Below are positions 9,437 through 18,767 of a stretch of 64,000 bases of DNA, in pieces. The notes under the pieces are model-generated. The model was given only the letters and a program-made list of their open reading frames with translations. It searched no databases and was not told where the DNA came from. Position numbers and translations under genes: made by a program. Every line of letters starts with the position of its first letter. Position 1 is the first letter of the stretch. The DNA comes from an uncultured Sphaerochaeta sp. (GTDB taxonomy: Bacteria > Spirochaetota > Spirochaetia > Sphaerochaetales > Sphaerochaetaceae): contig NZ_OY781873.1 in assembly GCF_963677075.1 (NCBI RefSeq), positions 2,505,715 through 2,569,714 of the forward strand, read 5' to 3'.

Positions 9437-10369
9437 CTATTGGACAATGCGCACAGCAGCGCCATCGGTGAGGAGGCTCTGACCCTGAATGACCAGATGA
9501 TCACCCATCTCCAATCCTGAGACAATCTGTACCATATCCGATACCTGCATACCGATTTCCACGTTCCTCCTGTGTGCGACATTACTCGAGTCAACTACAT
9601 ATACATAGCTTTGTGCACCTGCATAGAGAAGTGATGAACGCGGAACCACCAATACATTTTCAAGATAATCAGTGAGGAGTTCCACGGTCGGGAACATGCC
9701 ACTCTTGACCTGTTTCTCGGTGTCATCCACGGTTATTCCAATCTCCAAGGTTCTACTCGCAGGATTGAGAACCGGGCTAAGACGGGTTACCGTACCAGTG
9801 AACATCTTTCCAGGAAAAGCCTTGAACGAAAGTCGGGCTTTGGTACCAATCCCCACCGAACCGACATGTCGCTCAGCGATGGACATAACAACCTCCAACT
9901 CTTCAAGCATACCCAATCGAGCAATGGGTGCCTGTCCGGTAACCACTGCTCCTTGTACGAAAGGAAGTGCAAGTACTGTTCCAGAGGCGGGCGCCTTAAT
10001 GACGCTCTCCTTATACACCATCCCAGCACGGGATGGATCAACAGTTCCCATTACCTGGTCCTTTTCAACCTGTTCCCCGACTTTTACCAGAAGGGAGGTA
10101 AGGGTACCGGCAACCTCAGGATAGACATCAATCGAACTGGGATCGATTACATTACCATTTCCCTGGATTACGTTTTGCAAGTTCCGTGGTTCGAGTGCTT
10201 GTACGGCAACAGAGACGGTTGCGTCCTCCACTACCTCGGTTTCACTTGCTTTCTGCTTCTCTATAAGACCAGCAAAAGGATTGATGACAATGACAGAAGT
10301 GGCTGCAAGGATCAAGATGACGAGTACACTTACTCCGACAATGCGTTTTTTTGATGTATTAGGATTCAT
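9437..10369 (-). CDS. RND periplasmic membrane-fusion (adaptor) protein
   Basis: A 310-residue protein with one N-terminal transmembrane anchor (residues 9-30) followed by a lipoyl-like half motif (DVYPEVAGTLTSLLVKVGEQV), a very short hairpin, the second half (IKAPASGTVLALPF), a beta-barrel domain (SRTLEIGITVD) and a membrane-proximal domain. The alpha-helical hairpin is almost absent, as in short adaptors. It bridges the pump and the outer-membrane channel. The ATG lies inside the end of the tolC-like gene (11 nt overlap) with no strong ribosome site, so translation is probably coupled. Confidence 0.85.
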   Translation of the reverse strand: MNPNTSKKRIVGVSVLVILILAATSVIVINPFAGLIEKQKASETEVVEDATVSVAVQALEPRNLQNVIQGNGNVIDPSSIDVYPEVAGTLTSLLVKVGEQVEKDQVMGTVDPSRAGMVYKESVIKAPASGTVLALPFVQGAVVTGQAPIARLGMLEELEVVMSIAERHVGSVGIGTKARLSFKAFPGKMFTGTVTRLSPVLNPASRTLEIGITVDDTEKQVKSGMFPTVELLTDYLENVLVVPRSSLLYAGAQSYVYVVDSSNVAHRRNVEIGMQVSDMVQIVSGLEMGDHLVIQGQSLLTDGAAVRIVQ

Positions 10370-11687
10370 GGGATGGATTAAACTCCTTCATTGGAATATT
10401 CAGGTCGTAGAGCAGGTCGATAAGGGCGCTGATGTATTGGTACTGAACACCAAGCACTCCTTGTTTTGCGCGCATAAGGTTATTCCTCGATTCTTCAAGG
10501 CTCACAAACCCCAAGTATCCGCTGTAGTATTGGATGACCTGTGCTTCATAGAGTCGTTCACTCACGGCAAGACTTTGCTCGGCAAGGTCTGCTTGCAGAG
10601 AGAGCATATTCAGATTCTGCACCTGGGAGGTGACACTCAATTCCATCTGTTGGAGCGCCTGCTGACGCTGCAAGGCAAGTTTATCAAGCGAGTCATCCAG
10701 GGAGGCAAGTCCTACCTGGGTTCGTGAGTTTGGGATAAACCCATCAAGGGGAAGTGCTACACTTACCGTATAGGAAAAACTATCACTGAATGAGTTGCTG
10801 TAGGAGTCGTTCCACCCAGAAATCCCATAGTTCCCTTGCAGGCTGAGGGATGGGGTGAATGCCTGTTTCTTGTTCAGTTCTTTCTGCTTTTCAATGCTCG
10901 CAAGGTTCAAGTCAAGAAGTGCAATGGAATAGCTCTTTGCAAGATACTCTTGCAACTCTGTGACCTCAAGATGCTCCATAAGGGCAGGTATCTCGCCTTC
11001 CACTTCCAGAGGTTCAGAGAGATCCATGCCGATCAGAGCTTTCAGGGAGAACAGATTTGCCTCATACTGGTTCTTTGACTGCTGCAAGGGTGGTCTCATC
11101 TGCTCATAGGAGAGCTCGGAGGAGAGTACCTCAACCTCACTGGCAAACCCTTGTTCGAACTTCTCCTTCACTTCATCCCACTGCTGACGGGCAAGCTCCA
11201 GATTTGCTTCTTGCACCTCAATATTCTGCTTCTCCATCAGGAGATAATAGAACAGCTTGGTCACATTCCTTTGTATTTCAGCTTTCGCCTGTTCATAGGT
11301 AACCTTCTGAATCTGATACCCCAGATGATAGCTCTCCAGCTGTTCCTTCACCGCTAAATTCAAGGTGAATTGCATGTTGAGGCCGAAGGAAAGACCGGTA
11401 TCTCCAAACGTTGCAGGAATCGGAATTCCAGAGACAGTACGCTCAGCAGCATTAAATACCGGACCAGATCCAGAATGGGAAAGAGAGAGATTGAGATTGG
11501 GAAGAAAGAGATTCCAAGAGGTATCAATATCGCGCTTTGCTGCGTTTACATCGATGGCATTGCCCTGAAGGGAGAGATTGTGCATACGTGCACGCTCTAA
11601 TGCATCATCCAGTGTGAGAGAGCTTGCTCCTAGACTTAAAATACCTACTATTAGCAGGATATGGAGTAGTAATATCTTTCTATTCAT
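10359..11687 (-). CDS. TolC-family outer-membrane efflux channel
   Basis: A 442-residue protein with an N-terminal signal peptide (hydrophobic residues 4-20, cleavage near GASS) and the two repeated long-helix/beta halves of TolC-type factors: a first half with NTSWNLFLPNLNLSLSHSGSG-like strands and EQAKAEIQRNVTKLFYYLL coiled coil, and a second half around KKQAFTPSLSLQGNYG. First gene of the efflux operon, with AAGGAAA 5 nt before the ATG. It forms the outer-membrane duct for the RND pump encoded two genes downstream. Confidence 0.87.
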   Translation of the reverse strand: MNRKILLLHILLIVGILSLGASSLTLDDALERARMHNLSLQGNAIDVNAAKRDIDTSWNLFLPNLNLSLSHSGSGPVFNAAERTVSGIPIPATFGDTGLSFGLNMQFTLNLAVKEQLESYHLGYQIQKVTYEQAKAEIQRNVTKLFYYLLMEKQNIEVQEANLELARQQWDEVKEKFEQGFASEVEVLSSELSYEQMRPPLQQSKNQYEANLFSLKALIGMDLSEPLEVEGEIPALMEHLEVTELQEYLAKSYSIALLDLNLASIEKQKELNKKQAFTPSLSLQGNYGISGWNDSYSNSFSDSFSYTVSVALPLDGFIPNSRTQVGLASLDDSLDKLALQRQQALQQMELSVTSQVQNLNMLSLQADLAEQSLAVSERLYEAQVIQYYSGYLGFVSLEESRNNLMRAKQGVLGVQYQYISALIDLLYDLNIPMKEFNPSHES

Positions 11688-11884
11688 AGTATTTCCTTAG
11701 GTTATAGCAAGGAAACAGTACTCAATCTGATACATTTCGGCAATCAATCGACAAGAGTTTTTCAGTAAACACAACAACCTACTACTAACATCCAGAGTTC
11801 TTCTTCCAGTATTCATTGTTTCTTTTCCCTGATTAGCAAGGGACATAACCTTGCGCTCTGAAATATATGAATGTAGGATGAAGT

Positions 11885-12397
11885 ATGAGTGAATGCACAA
11901 TCGACAATGAATTTCTCTGCAAGCACAGCATGTTTGGTGGGCTCAACGATGCTTCTCTCTCCTTGATCAAACCCTATCTGGAGGAGCATACCTATGAGGA
12001 GAATGTTACCATCCTCAAGCAAGGGGAACCCAACAACCGGGTACACTTCATTGTCGAGGGTGAGGTTGCCATAGTCAGGCAATCGGAGACCAACAAGAAA
12101 CAGAGCAGAATCATCACAACCTTGCATAATGGAGACAGTTTTGGAGAGATGGAACTCATCGACATCCAGAACTGTGCGGCCTCAGTGGTTACCCTTGCCC
12201 CGAGCCGGGTCATCACCCTTTCCAACAAGGATCTCTACAAGATATCACTTGTTGACCTGAAGACCTACACCATGCTCGTTCTCAACCTTGCGAGGGATAT
12301 CTCAAGAAGGCTTCGTGGTGCAGATGAAATGCTCGCCATGGTCAAGAACCGGGCCACCATGCCTACTTCTGCTGCTCAAGGCGATGCATCCTCATAA
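11885..12397 (+). CDS. Stand-alone cyclic-nucleotide-binding-domain protein
   Basis: A 170-residue protein made of one CAP_ED/cNMP-binding beta-roll (residues 10-125) with the typical GEPNNRVHFIVEGEVAIV and NGDSFGEMELID phosphate-binding cassette, then a helical tail. No helix-turn-helix follows, so it is not a classical Crp-type transcription factor; it may sense a nucleotide and act through protein contacts. The canonical RxA after GEMEL is replaced (CAAS), so cAMP or cGMP binding is uncertain. Its last 35 bp overlap the convergent MFS gene. Confidence 0.72.
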   Translation: MSECTIDNEFLCKHSMFGGLNDASLSLIKPYLEEHTYEENVTILKQGEPNNRVHFIVEGEVAIVRQSETNKKQSRIITTLHNGDSFGEMELIDIQNCAASVVTLAPSRVITLSNKDLYKISLVDLKTYTMLVLNLARDISRRLRGADEMLAMVKNRATMPTSAAQGDASS

Positions 12398-13586
12398 GAA
12401 ACAAGACCATCAGCAGGGGAAACAGGGTGCCGATAAGCATTCCGCTTCTCAGCGCAGCATCAGCCTCGGAGAGTCCTCGTAGCCAAGGAGCCTTGGTAAC
12501 CAGATTGGGGAATACATCAGCAGTCACACCAATAAGCCAGGGGCCAAATGCTGCTCCTGCATCTCCGCCTGCAGCCAGAAAGGCAAAAAGAGAGGATCCA
12601 GCGAGGGGGAAACGGTTTGCACCGTTAACCACTGAGCCTGGCCAAAGAAGCCCTGCTCCCAATCCTGCAAAGATACAGGCAACCAAGCTGATAATCGGAA
12701 GTGGACTCAAAGCAGCCACAAGATAACACACTACACAGAGGATAGATCCCATCAGCATAGCCTTGTACAACGGGAAGCGGGTACCCCATGCACCGTAGAT
12801 TGCGCGTATGGTTCCAAGGAGCAAGGCAAACAAACAAAGGCCTACCAGGTCCCCCACTTCCTTCGGCAAGCCTAAGGCCGTTTCAGCAAAGGTACTGGTC
12901 CATTGGCTCATGGAGACCTCAGTAGCGCCGCCGACGGCGATACCGAGTACAACAAAGAGAAAGTATCTGGATGCAAGCAGCTCTCGGATCTTTGTCCGGT
13001 GGTCCTCATGAACAGCAGGGGCAAGGGGGACAGTCAAAAAGTTGATGAAATTCAAGAGGGGGAAAACTGACCAGATCAAGACAACAAACATCCAATTCCC
13101 GCGGCCGAAGAGCTGGATCATCAGTGTCGTCCCGATGACGACAACAATGAATCCCCATGCATAGAAGGAGTGCAAGAGACTCATTGCACTCTCCTTTGCA
13201 TCCCCAGGGATTGCCTGTACGATTGCACTCAACAATAGTTCGAAGAGTCCACCACCTATGGAGTAAATGATAGTTGCAAGCATCAATCCAAGATAGGTGT
13301 TGTGAGGGAATAAGCGAGGAGCAAGGGCAAGGAAAAGAAAACCTACAAACGCCAGGAAGTGCCCCAGGGTAATGAACGGTCTGACTCCATAACGGTCAAC
13401 TGGTCTGCTGAAAACAAGGTCGGCGACAATCTGGGTGAAGAAATTGAGCAAGGTAAGACGCCCTACCTGTTCAAAGGAGAGACCAAGCTCACTCATGAAG
13501 GTTACATAGAGGAGAGGAGCCAGGTTGCAGGTCAAGGCCCCAATGAAATTACCTAGGTAACAGGCTCGAATGGTGCGTTTGTACAT
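12363..13586 (-). CDS. MFS transporter (FucP/sugar-porter-like)
   Basis: A 407-residue protein with 12 predicted membrane segments and a central basic loop (HEDHRTKIRELL). The first-half loop motif reads SRPVDRYGVRP, a recognisable variant of the MFS DRxGRR signature. The closest general resemblance is to sugar/proton symporters of the FucP type, but the substrate is unknown. There is no ribosome site before the ATG; instead TATACT lies 7 nt upstream (13594-13599), suggesting a leaderless mRNA. Convergent with and overlapping the cNMP-domain gene. Confidence 0.8.
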   Translation of the reverse strand: MYKRTIRACYLGNFIGALTCNLAPLLYVTFMSELGLSFEQVGRLTLLNFFTQIVADLVFSRPVDRYGVRPFITLGHFLAFVGFLFLALAPRLFPHNTYLGLMLATIIYSIGGGLFELLLSAIVQAIPGDAKESAMSLLHSFYAWGFIVVVIGTTLMIQLFGRGNWMFVVLIWSVFPLLNFINFLTVPLAPAVHEDHRTKIRELLASRYFLFVVLGIAVGGATEVSMSQWTSTFAETALGLPKEVGDLVGLCLFALLLGTIRAIYGAWGTRFPLYKAMLMGSILCVVCYLVAALSPLPIISLVACIFAGLGAGLLWPGSVVNGANRFPLAGSSLFAFLAAGGDAGAAFGPWLIGVTADVFPNLVTKAPWLRGLSEADAALRSGMLIGTLFPLLMVLFLMRMHRLEQQK

Positions 13587-13593
13587 GTGGCTG

Positions 13594-13599
13594 AGTATA
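13594..13599 (-). promoter_or_regulatory. Candidate -10 box immediately before the MFS ATG
   Basis: TATACT on the minus strand, 7 nt before the start codon at 13586. The -35 region at 17 bp (TTCCAT) is poor, so this is weaker than the similar arrangements at 4880 and 39815. Confidence 0.25.
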
Positions 13600-13626
13600 C
13601 TACCAGTACAGATAAAATGGAATGAT

Positions 13627-13675
13627 GAAATTGACCAAAGAGAGCACCTCTTTAGGTACTCCCTTTGTCAATTTC
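13627..13675 (-). terminator. Long imperfect hairpin after the TPR lipoprotein gene
   Basis: Arms beginning GAAATTGACC and ending GTCAATTTC pair over about 21 bp with one bulge and two mismatches or wobbles around a 6-nt loop. It lies 14 bp beyond the lipoprotein stop and could end that transcript, but no U-run follows on the minus strand, so it may instead be an mRNA-stabilising structure. Confidence 0.4.
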
Positions 13676-13689
13676 ATTATACAGAAACC

Positions 13690-15147
13690 TTAGAATAGGT
13701 CTTTTACAGCGTTTGCAGCAATCTCTCCGGCATTCCGGGTGCCATCTTTTGCTTTCTCTTTCTCAGCATCCGCCAATGTACGGGCAGTATAACTTAGTGC
13801 ATTCATGATGGCACTATTGATCTTGGAGCGTTGGATGGCTGTATCCAGATCTGGTCCTATCATAAAATAGGTATCACTCGGCTCATGATGAACCACCTCA
13901 ATCGCATAGAAGAGCTCTCGCCCACTCTCATTCTTGGCAAAATCCTGGAAGTTGTAGTACTGATCCTTGAAGTAGGCAATCCACTGCGTTTGGTCGGTCG
14001 GATCAATAACTAGAGAGGGAATGGGTATTCGTTCGTAATCCATCCGTAAGGAACTGATGGTGGTATTTGTGGTAATATCATCGGCCCTACTGGTTACAAA
14101 GCGTAGATTCTTTTTTCCTGTTCCTCCGAGGTTGAGTTCCCGCACCCCTTCAGCATTCACATAGCTGAAATCGTATTCATAGGGGCCGTCAATAGTGGTG
14201 ATTGTGTCCTCTGCGACAGTCTTCACCCCCTGCTTGATGGAAAACAGCCTATAGGAAATATAGGTCTTGTTCTGGTACCCGATCGTACGCTTGATCCCTG
14301 AGAAAAGCGGAGCATCCGAGGGAAGTCTTACCGGACTCTCCTTGCTTATCTCTTCAAAATTGGTACTGGCATAGACCTCCAATACATAGTCCCAACCCCT
14401 TCCCATACCGGTCATGATGGCAATATCGAGGGGACCAACCATCGAGTCGGGGCCAGGGGTGAAATCTTCTTCCTGTATCACTTCAATGAATCGGTCGGAA
14501 CCAAGGATTCTCGTCACATCAGAGAGGACCTTCTTTGGGTAATTATCATCCATGGACCCAGATGCAGCTACAGCGACGGTCACCGTAGCTTCCTTGATAA
14601 GGGAGGCAATCGTATCATCTATGTTTTCAAGGTTCGGATTTCTACTTCTTGCTGTCTCATATGCAGCAACAGCCTGTTTCAGGCTTTCACGATCCCCTTT
14701 TGCCTGGAGGCTCTGTGCATAGCTGAACCAGAGATCTCCTGATTTCAGTCGTGCCTCGTCTAGTTTGCTGGTGAAGTTTTCAACCATCAAACCACTTCTT
14801 CCGCTTGCCCTGGCCACTTCATGCAAAGCTTGTAATTGCGTATAGGAATGAAAGACAATATCAGCAGCCTGTCGATCCTGCTTTGCAGCATTGTTGGCAA
14901 TCTGAGTCTTGTAATAAGAAGTTCCTTCGCTGAAAACCACAGGATACATCTGGGCAGCTTCCACAAACTCAGGATTGACAGCCAATGCCTGATTAAGATA
15001 CCTGAGAGAGGATACATACTCCTTCTTCTCATAAGCTAAAACGCCACTACGATAATCACTCCCTCCTTTAGTGAACAACGTACCACAGCTGGTGAAAACC
15101 AAGCTTACCAGAATCAAGAATGCAACAAGTAATACCCTCTTTTTCAT
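13690..15147 (-). CDS. Lipoprotein with N-terminal TPR-like repeats
   Basis: A 485-residue protein starting with a lipoprotein signal: basic MKKR, hydrophobic core and a lipobox VFTSC at residues 17-21. A TPR-like helix pair follows (YRSGVLAYEKKEYVSSLRYLNQALAVNPEF), with more helical repeats to about residue 180 and then a beta-rich region of unknown family. It is likely anchored on the periplasmic face of a membrane and used as a scaffold. GGGAG precedes the ATG. It appears monocistronic. I recognise no enzymatic motif. Confidence 0.75.
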   Translation of the reverse strand: MKKRVLLVAFLILVSLVFTSCGTLFTKGGSDYRSGVLAYEKKEYVSSLRYLNQALAVNPEFVEAAQMYPVVFSEGTSYYKTQIANNAAKQDRQAADIVFHSYTQLQALHEVARASGRSGLMVENFTSKLDEARLKSGDLWFSYAQSLQAKGDRESLKQAVAAYETARSRNPNLENIDDTIASLIKEATVTVAVAASGSMDDNYPKKVLSDVTRILGSDRFIEVIQEEDFTPGPDSMVGPLDIAIMTGMGRGWDYVLEVYASTNFEEISKESPVRLPSDAPLFSGIKRTIGYQNKTYISYRLFSIKQGVKTVAEDTITTIDGPYEYDFSYVNAEGVRELNLGGTGKKNLRFVTSRADDITTNTTISSLRMDYERIPIPSLVIDPTDQTQWIAYFKDQYYNFQDFAKNESGRELFYAIEVVHHEPSDTYFMIGPDLDTAIQRSKINSAIMNALSYTARTLADAEKEKAKDGTRNAGEIAANAVKDLF

Positions 15148-15326
15148 ATTGACTCCCTTTTATTTTATTTACTGACAGCGATATACTTGTTATCTTTCTA
15201 GCGTACTTTCAGTGACATTACAACCTTGGTACACAACATTTTGCAAAATTCGCCGAGTTTTTTATAAAAGAAATCCATCTCTGGAAATAAGGCACTGATG
15301 GTGTCGGTCATTTGCTGATACATGTA

Positions 15327-18300
15327 TTACTGTGGAAGGCCAAGACTTTGGAGATAGCGTTTTACCAACATATAGTCATCTGAGATCACCGTAAGTTCCT
15401 CAAACTCCAAGCAAATCCTCTCGAGAATTTCAGAAAGGGTGTACGGCGTCTCTTCACTGGCATACCCATTCTCATACAACCAGGCAGTAAAGGCTGAGAG
15501 CGTAGGTTCACGGAATCCTTTCAAGGTCTTTTCTGCTATTGCAGCAATAACGTCATCTCCACTCCTGGGTCTTTCCTTTAGGAAGGTAAGCAATGCATCA
15601 AAGTAATTCGCCTCACGATTCATGCTCAATCCATCATCGTCAAGGTCTTGGGGAGCAAGGAGCTTTGCTCTCCCCTTCCTTGCCATTTTCTGGGCTACAG
15701 AGAGGATGGTAAAACGCATGGTATACAACGCAGAGACTTCCTTTGCCTGGCCTGCCTTGGAAAAACCCCGATCGAGCATCCGTTCCAATTCCTTGCTGGT
15801 GGTACAAAGATACCAGCTGGACAGGCTCCCCAGGGGTTCCCATAGATCAGGTCTCGATACCTTGCAGGCTGCCGCATAGGCAAGATAATCCTCTTTGAAT
15901 GGGGGCAGGGAACTTCTTTCCATTGGTACTTCCTGGAAGGGGTGTTGCAATATTCGGTACTCTCTTTGCTCATCCTCTAGATTAATAAGCAGGCAATCCC
16001 CATTTGCCACCTGTTCAAGCTTCCTTACCTCATCCTGCTGTGCCGTGCAGTAGAACACCTGCCGCTCTTTAGCAATTTCTGCAATAGCCTTAGCAATGGC
16101 GAGGGAACGTTCATCGTCGCTGTTTGCCATCAACTCATCAAAGAAAAGAGGGAACTGATACGCTCCGCCTCCCTCCAGCATCTCGAGGAATGCCATCCTT
16201 AGGGAGAATAAGAGCTGGATGCGTGTACCACTGGAGAGTTGGTCCAATGTATAGGGACGCATGGTTACCGTATCGTGAGCTAGGAAGCCTGCATCTCCCA
16301 CGGTGAACAGATAACGATTCTGGGTAATCCGTTGCAACCAAGTACTTGCCTTCTTGAGAACCTGTGGTTGATAGGTACGTTCACTCTGCTCCTTGGTCTG
16401 TTCATAGAGCTGATACACCATCCGCTGGGCAACCTCTTCCTGTCGGAAAGCCTCCAATGCCTCTTCTGCCTTCAGGCATTCCAGCTCAGCATTCTCCAAA
16501 TTCGAGTCATTACAGAGTTCCCGGTAGGTACGCTCCCATTCCCAGAGTGTCTTCTCCTGTTCCTTGCGCCTTTCCAATTGTGTATTTGTCTCTTCCAGCA
16601 GAACAATGAAATCAGAGGCATTGCCATGCTCCGCTTCTTCACGGATCTGCTCTGAGTACCCCTCAAGCTTGGTTTTTACCAGTTGTAATCTCGAGGCAAT
16701 CCCCTGATACTCCGCAACCTGGGGATCGAGCCGCTCCAATGTATGGATATCTCCAACATCGAGTCCGAGATCTGTATAGTATGCATTTCTTGCTTCTTCA
16801 GCTTCATGGAACCGAATAATGGCGTTCTCCAGATGCTGGTTTTCCTTCTGGCACTGTTTTGTGAAGCTACGAGCATCGGTGATGGTGGTGACCAATGTAG
16901 AAGCAATATTCAGTAACTCCACAACATCAGAGGTACTGGTGCCACAAAGGTTCTGAAGCGCCAAGAGGACTTCCCGATAGGCGTTCTCGACCTCTCCAAG
17001 CGAGGCAAAAGATTCCTTTTCAGCTGTCTGAAGATGAACCCACTCCTGTAAGTGTTCAGCAAAATGAAAGAACTGGGCGCCTTCCAAAGATGGATCCAAG
17101 GATAGCTTGAGATCAGAGGCAACATCCTCCCATTGATGTAACCAAGCCTTCCACTGGCTCAATGCTTCCTCATAGGCCTTCCTTGCAATTCGTCTTCTCA
17201 CATTCAGAGCGTCCTTCTGCTGAAGCGAAGCTATACTGCTTGAGAGCAGTCCTACAGCCCGGGAGATATCAGCAGCAGTGGAGGAATCCAGTGGTGCCTG
17301 TCCATGCTTTTCCAACAGGGCATTTACCTTTCCAATACCACAACTTAGCTGGTTTTCTGCTTCCTCAAAAAGGGGATTTGCCCTTTTCCTCCCTGCAATG
17401 ATGAACAGCAATGCCAGGAGAGGGATGGCAAACACGGAATATCCTGGATGAAAGAGAAGGCCAAGGATTGAACCTATTGCTACAGAAAGGAGTGAGAAAA
17501 CACCCATAAGAGAAGACTTCACACGGGAAATTGTTGGCTGCTGCGATTCTTTCCTTGCAGCCAGTACAACCAGGGCAGTGAGTTGTTGCTTTATATCCCT
17601 CAATCGTTCAATCAGGCCATCTGCAATGGGTTCTTCTTCCCCTATAGCACGTACAATGTATTCACTGCTGGCTAGCTGGCATCGTATTGGTTCTGAGGTA
17701 TAGGCAAGGGTATTAAGCTGCTTGACCATCTTTTCAAGGGTCTGCTCATTGGGGGAATCTTCCATAAGCCAACGGTGTGCATTCTCCCAGGCACTTCTTG
17801 CCTCTTGAGCCCGTTTGGCTTCATTTTTCGCTGCATCAAGCGCTCTTTTTGCCTCTTGCAAAGCATCACTGCGTTGCTCGATCAATCTTGGCATGAGCGG
17901 ATCATCAAGGACTGCCTGATTCACGTTGCATTGATCAAGAAGGCCTTGGGTCTCCATGAGCGCAGCTTTTGCTTGTTGCATTGCAGAAGTTGCAGCTTCC
18001 CACTCATGCTCTCGTGTTCTCGCTTCTGAAAGGCTATGGACAGTCATGTTCCCAAGAACAGGATGGTACGATTTCTGCTGGGATAGGATCTCTTCATAGG
18101 TCTCTTTCACAGAGAGATACTCCAGCAAGGTTTCCAAGCGGATCTTCTCTGCCGTATGTCCCTCACTCTCTTCGAGCGTATCCTGTAAATCTGAAATATT
18201 CTGCCTGAGATCCAGATTCTCAAGAATTCTTTTTTGCTGATCCCTCACCAACCGTTGCTTTTCTTTCAGAGCCTGTACCAATGTGTGTCGCTTCCTGGAA

Positions 18301-18767
18301 AAGGCCTCAATGCCTCCGGCTTCCCGGACTGCCCTCTCCAGATCAACTCCGCCCTGCATTTCCTTGCGTATGGCTTCCAGAAATGCTTCACCCACACCTT
18401 CCTTCGTCAGGAGTTCATGCAAGGGAAACCAATATGCATCGGCAAACGCGTCGTTTCTACCGGGAAGTGTGGTGATTAACCCGTCTGATATTCGTTTCTG
18501 CTCCAGACGATTGGAGGAGAGTGAGAGGAACCACTCTGCCTCGCCCCTCTGCAATACAGCCTCAGCTTCCAGCGATGGATGTTTGGCTGGTGTAAACAGG
18601 AGTGACCAGAAGGCCTTGATTATGGTCGTCTTCCCAACCCCATTTGCCCCGGTAAGGATATTGAGCCCAGGGTGCAGTGCGCTAAGATCCCCGAAGGATC
18701 GAACAAGGAATCCAGGAGCCTTTGAAAGCGTAAAACGAGTGAATCTGTACGAGTTTTTATGCTTCAT
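15327..18767 (-). CDS. SbcC/YhaN-like coiled-coil ATPase with membrane hairpin
   Basis: About 1146 residues. The N-terminal Walker A is GANGVGKTT near residue 40; the ABC signature region and Walker B (FPLFFDELMANSDDE) come about 870-910. Long coiled coils lie between them. Instead of a CxxC zinc hook the middle holds two hydrophobic stretches (VFSLLSVAIGSILGLLF and FAIPLLALLFIIAG), as in YhaN-type members, suggesting membrane attachment. About 200 residues follow the normal ATPase end, an unusual C-terminal extension. The ATG at 18767 is chosen because GGAGGG precedes it and it overlaps the partner nuclease gene by 11 nt; a longer frame upstream lies wholly within that gene. Likely role: DNA end processing or repair with its partner. 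Confidence 0.78.
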   Translation of the reverse strand: MKHKNSYRFTRFTLSKAPGFLVRSFGDLSALHPGLNILTGANGVGKTTIIKAFWSLLFTPAKHPSLEAEAVLQRGEAEWFLSLSSNRLEQKRISDGLITTLPGRNDAFADAYWFPLHELLTKEGVGEAFLEAIRKEMQGGVDLERAVREAGGIEAFSRKRHTLVQALKEKQRLVRDQQKRILENLDLRQNISDLQDTLEESEGHTAEKIRLETLLEYLSVKETYEEILSQQKSYHPVLGNMTVHSLSEARTREHEWEAATSAMQQAKAALMETQGLLDQCNVNQAVLDDPLMPRLIEQRSDALQEAKRALDAAKNEAKRAQEARSAWENAHRWLMEDSPNEQTLEKMVKQLNTLAYTSEPIRCQLASSEYIVRAIGEEEPIADGLIERLRDIKQQLTALVVLAARKESQQPTISRVKSSLMGVFSLLSVAIGSILGLLFHPGYSVFAIPLLALLFIIAGRKRANPLFEEAENQLSCGIGKVNALLEKHGQAPLDSSTAADISRAVGLLSSSIASLQQKDALNVRRRIARKAYEEALSQWKAWLHQWEDVASDLKLSLDPSLEGAQFFHFAEHLQEWVHLQTAEKESFASLGEVENAYREVLLALQNLCGTSTSDVVELLNIASTLVTTITDARSFTKQCQKENQHLENAIIRFHEAEEARNAYYTDLGLDVGDIHTLERLDPQVAEYQGIASRLQLVKTKLEGYSEQIREEAEHGNASDFIVLLEETNTQLERRKEQEKTLWEWERTYRELCNDSNLENAELECLKAEEALEAFRQEEVAQRMVYQLYEQTKEQSERTYQPQVLKKASTWLQRITQNRYLFTVGDAGFLAHDTVTMRPYTLDQLSSGTRIQLLFSLRMAFLEMLEGGGAYQFPLFFDELMANSDDERSLAIAKAIAEIAKERQVFYCTAQQDEVRKLEQVANGDCLLINLEDEQREYRILQHPFQEVPMERSSLPPFKEDYLAYAAACKVSRPDLWEPLGSLSSWYLCTTSKELERMLDRGFSKAGQAKEVSALYTMRFTILSVAQKMARKGRAKLLAPQDLDDDGLSMNREANYFDALLTFLKERPRSGDDVIAAIAEKTLKGFREPTLSAFTAWLYENGYASEETPYTLSEILERICLEFEELTVISDDYMLVKRYLQSLGLPQ

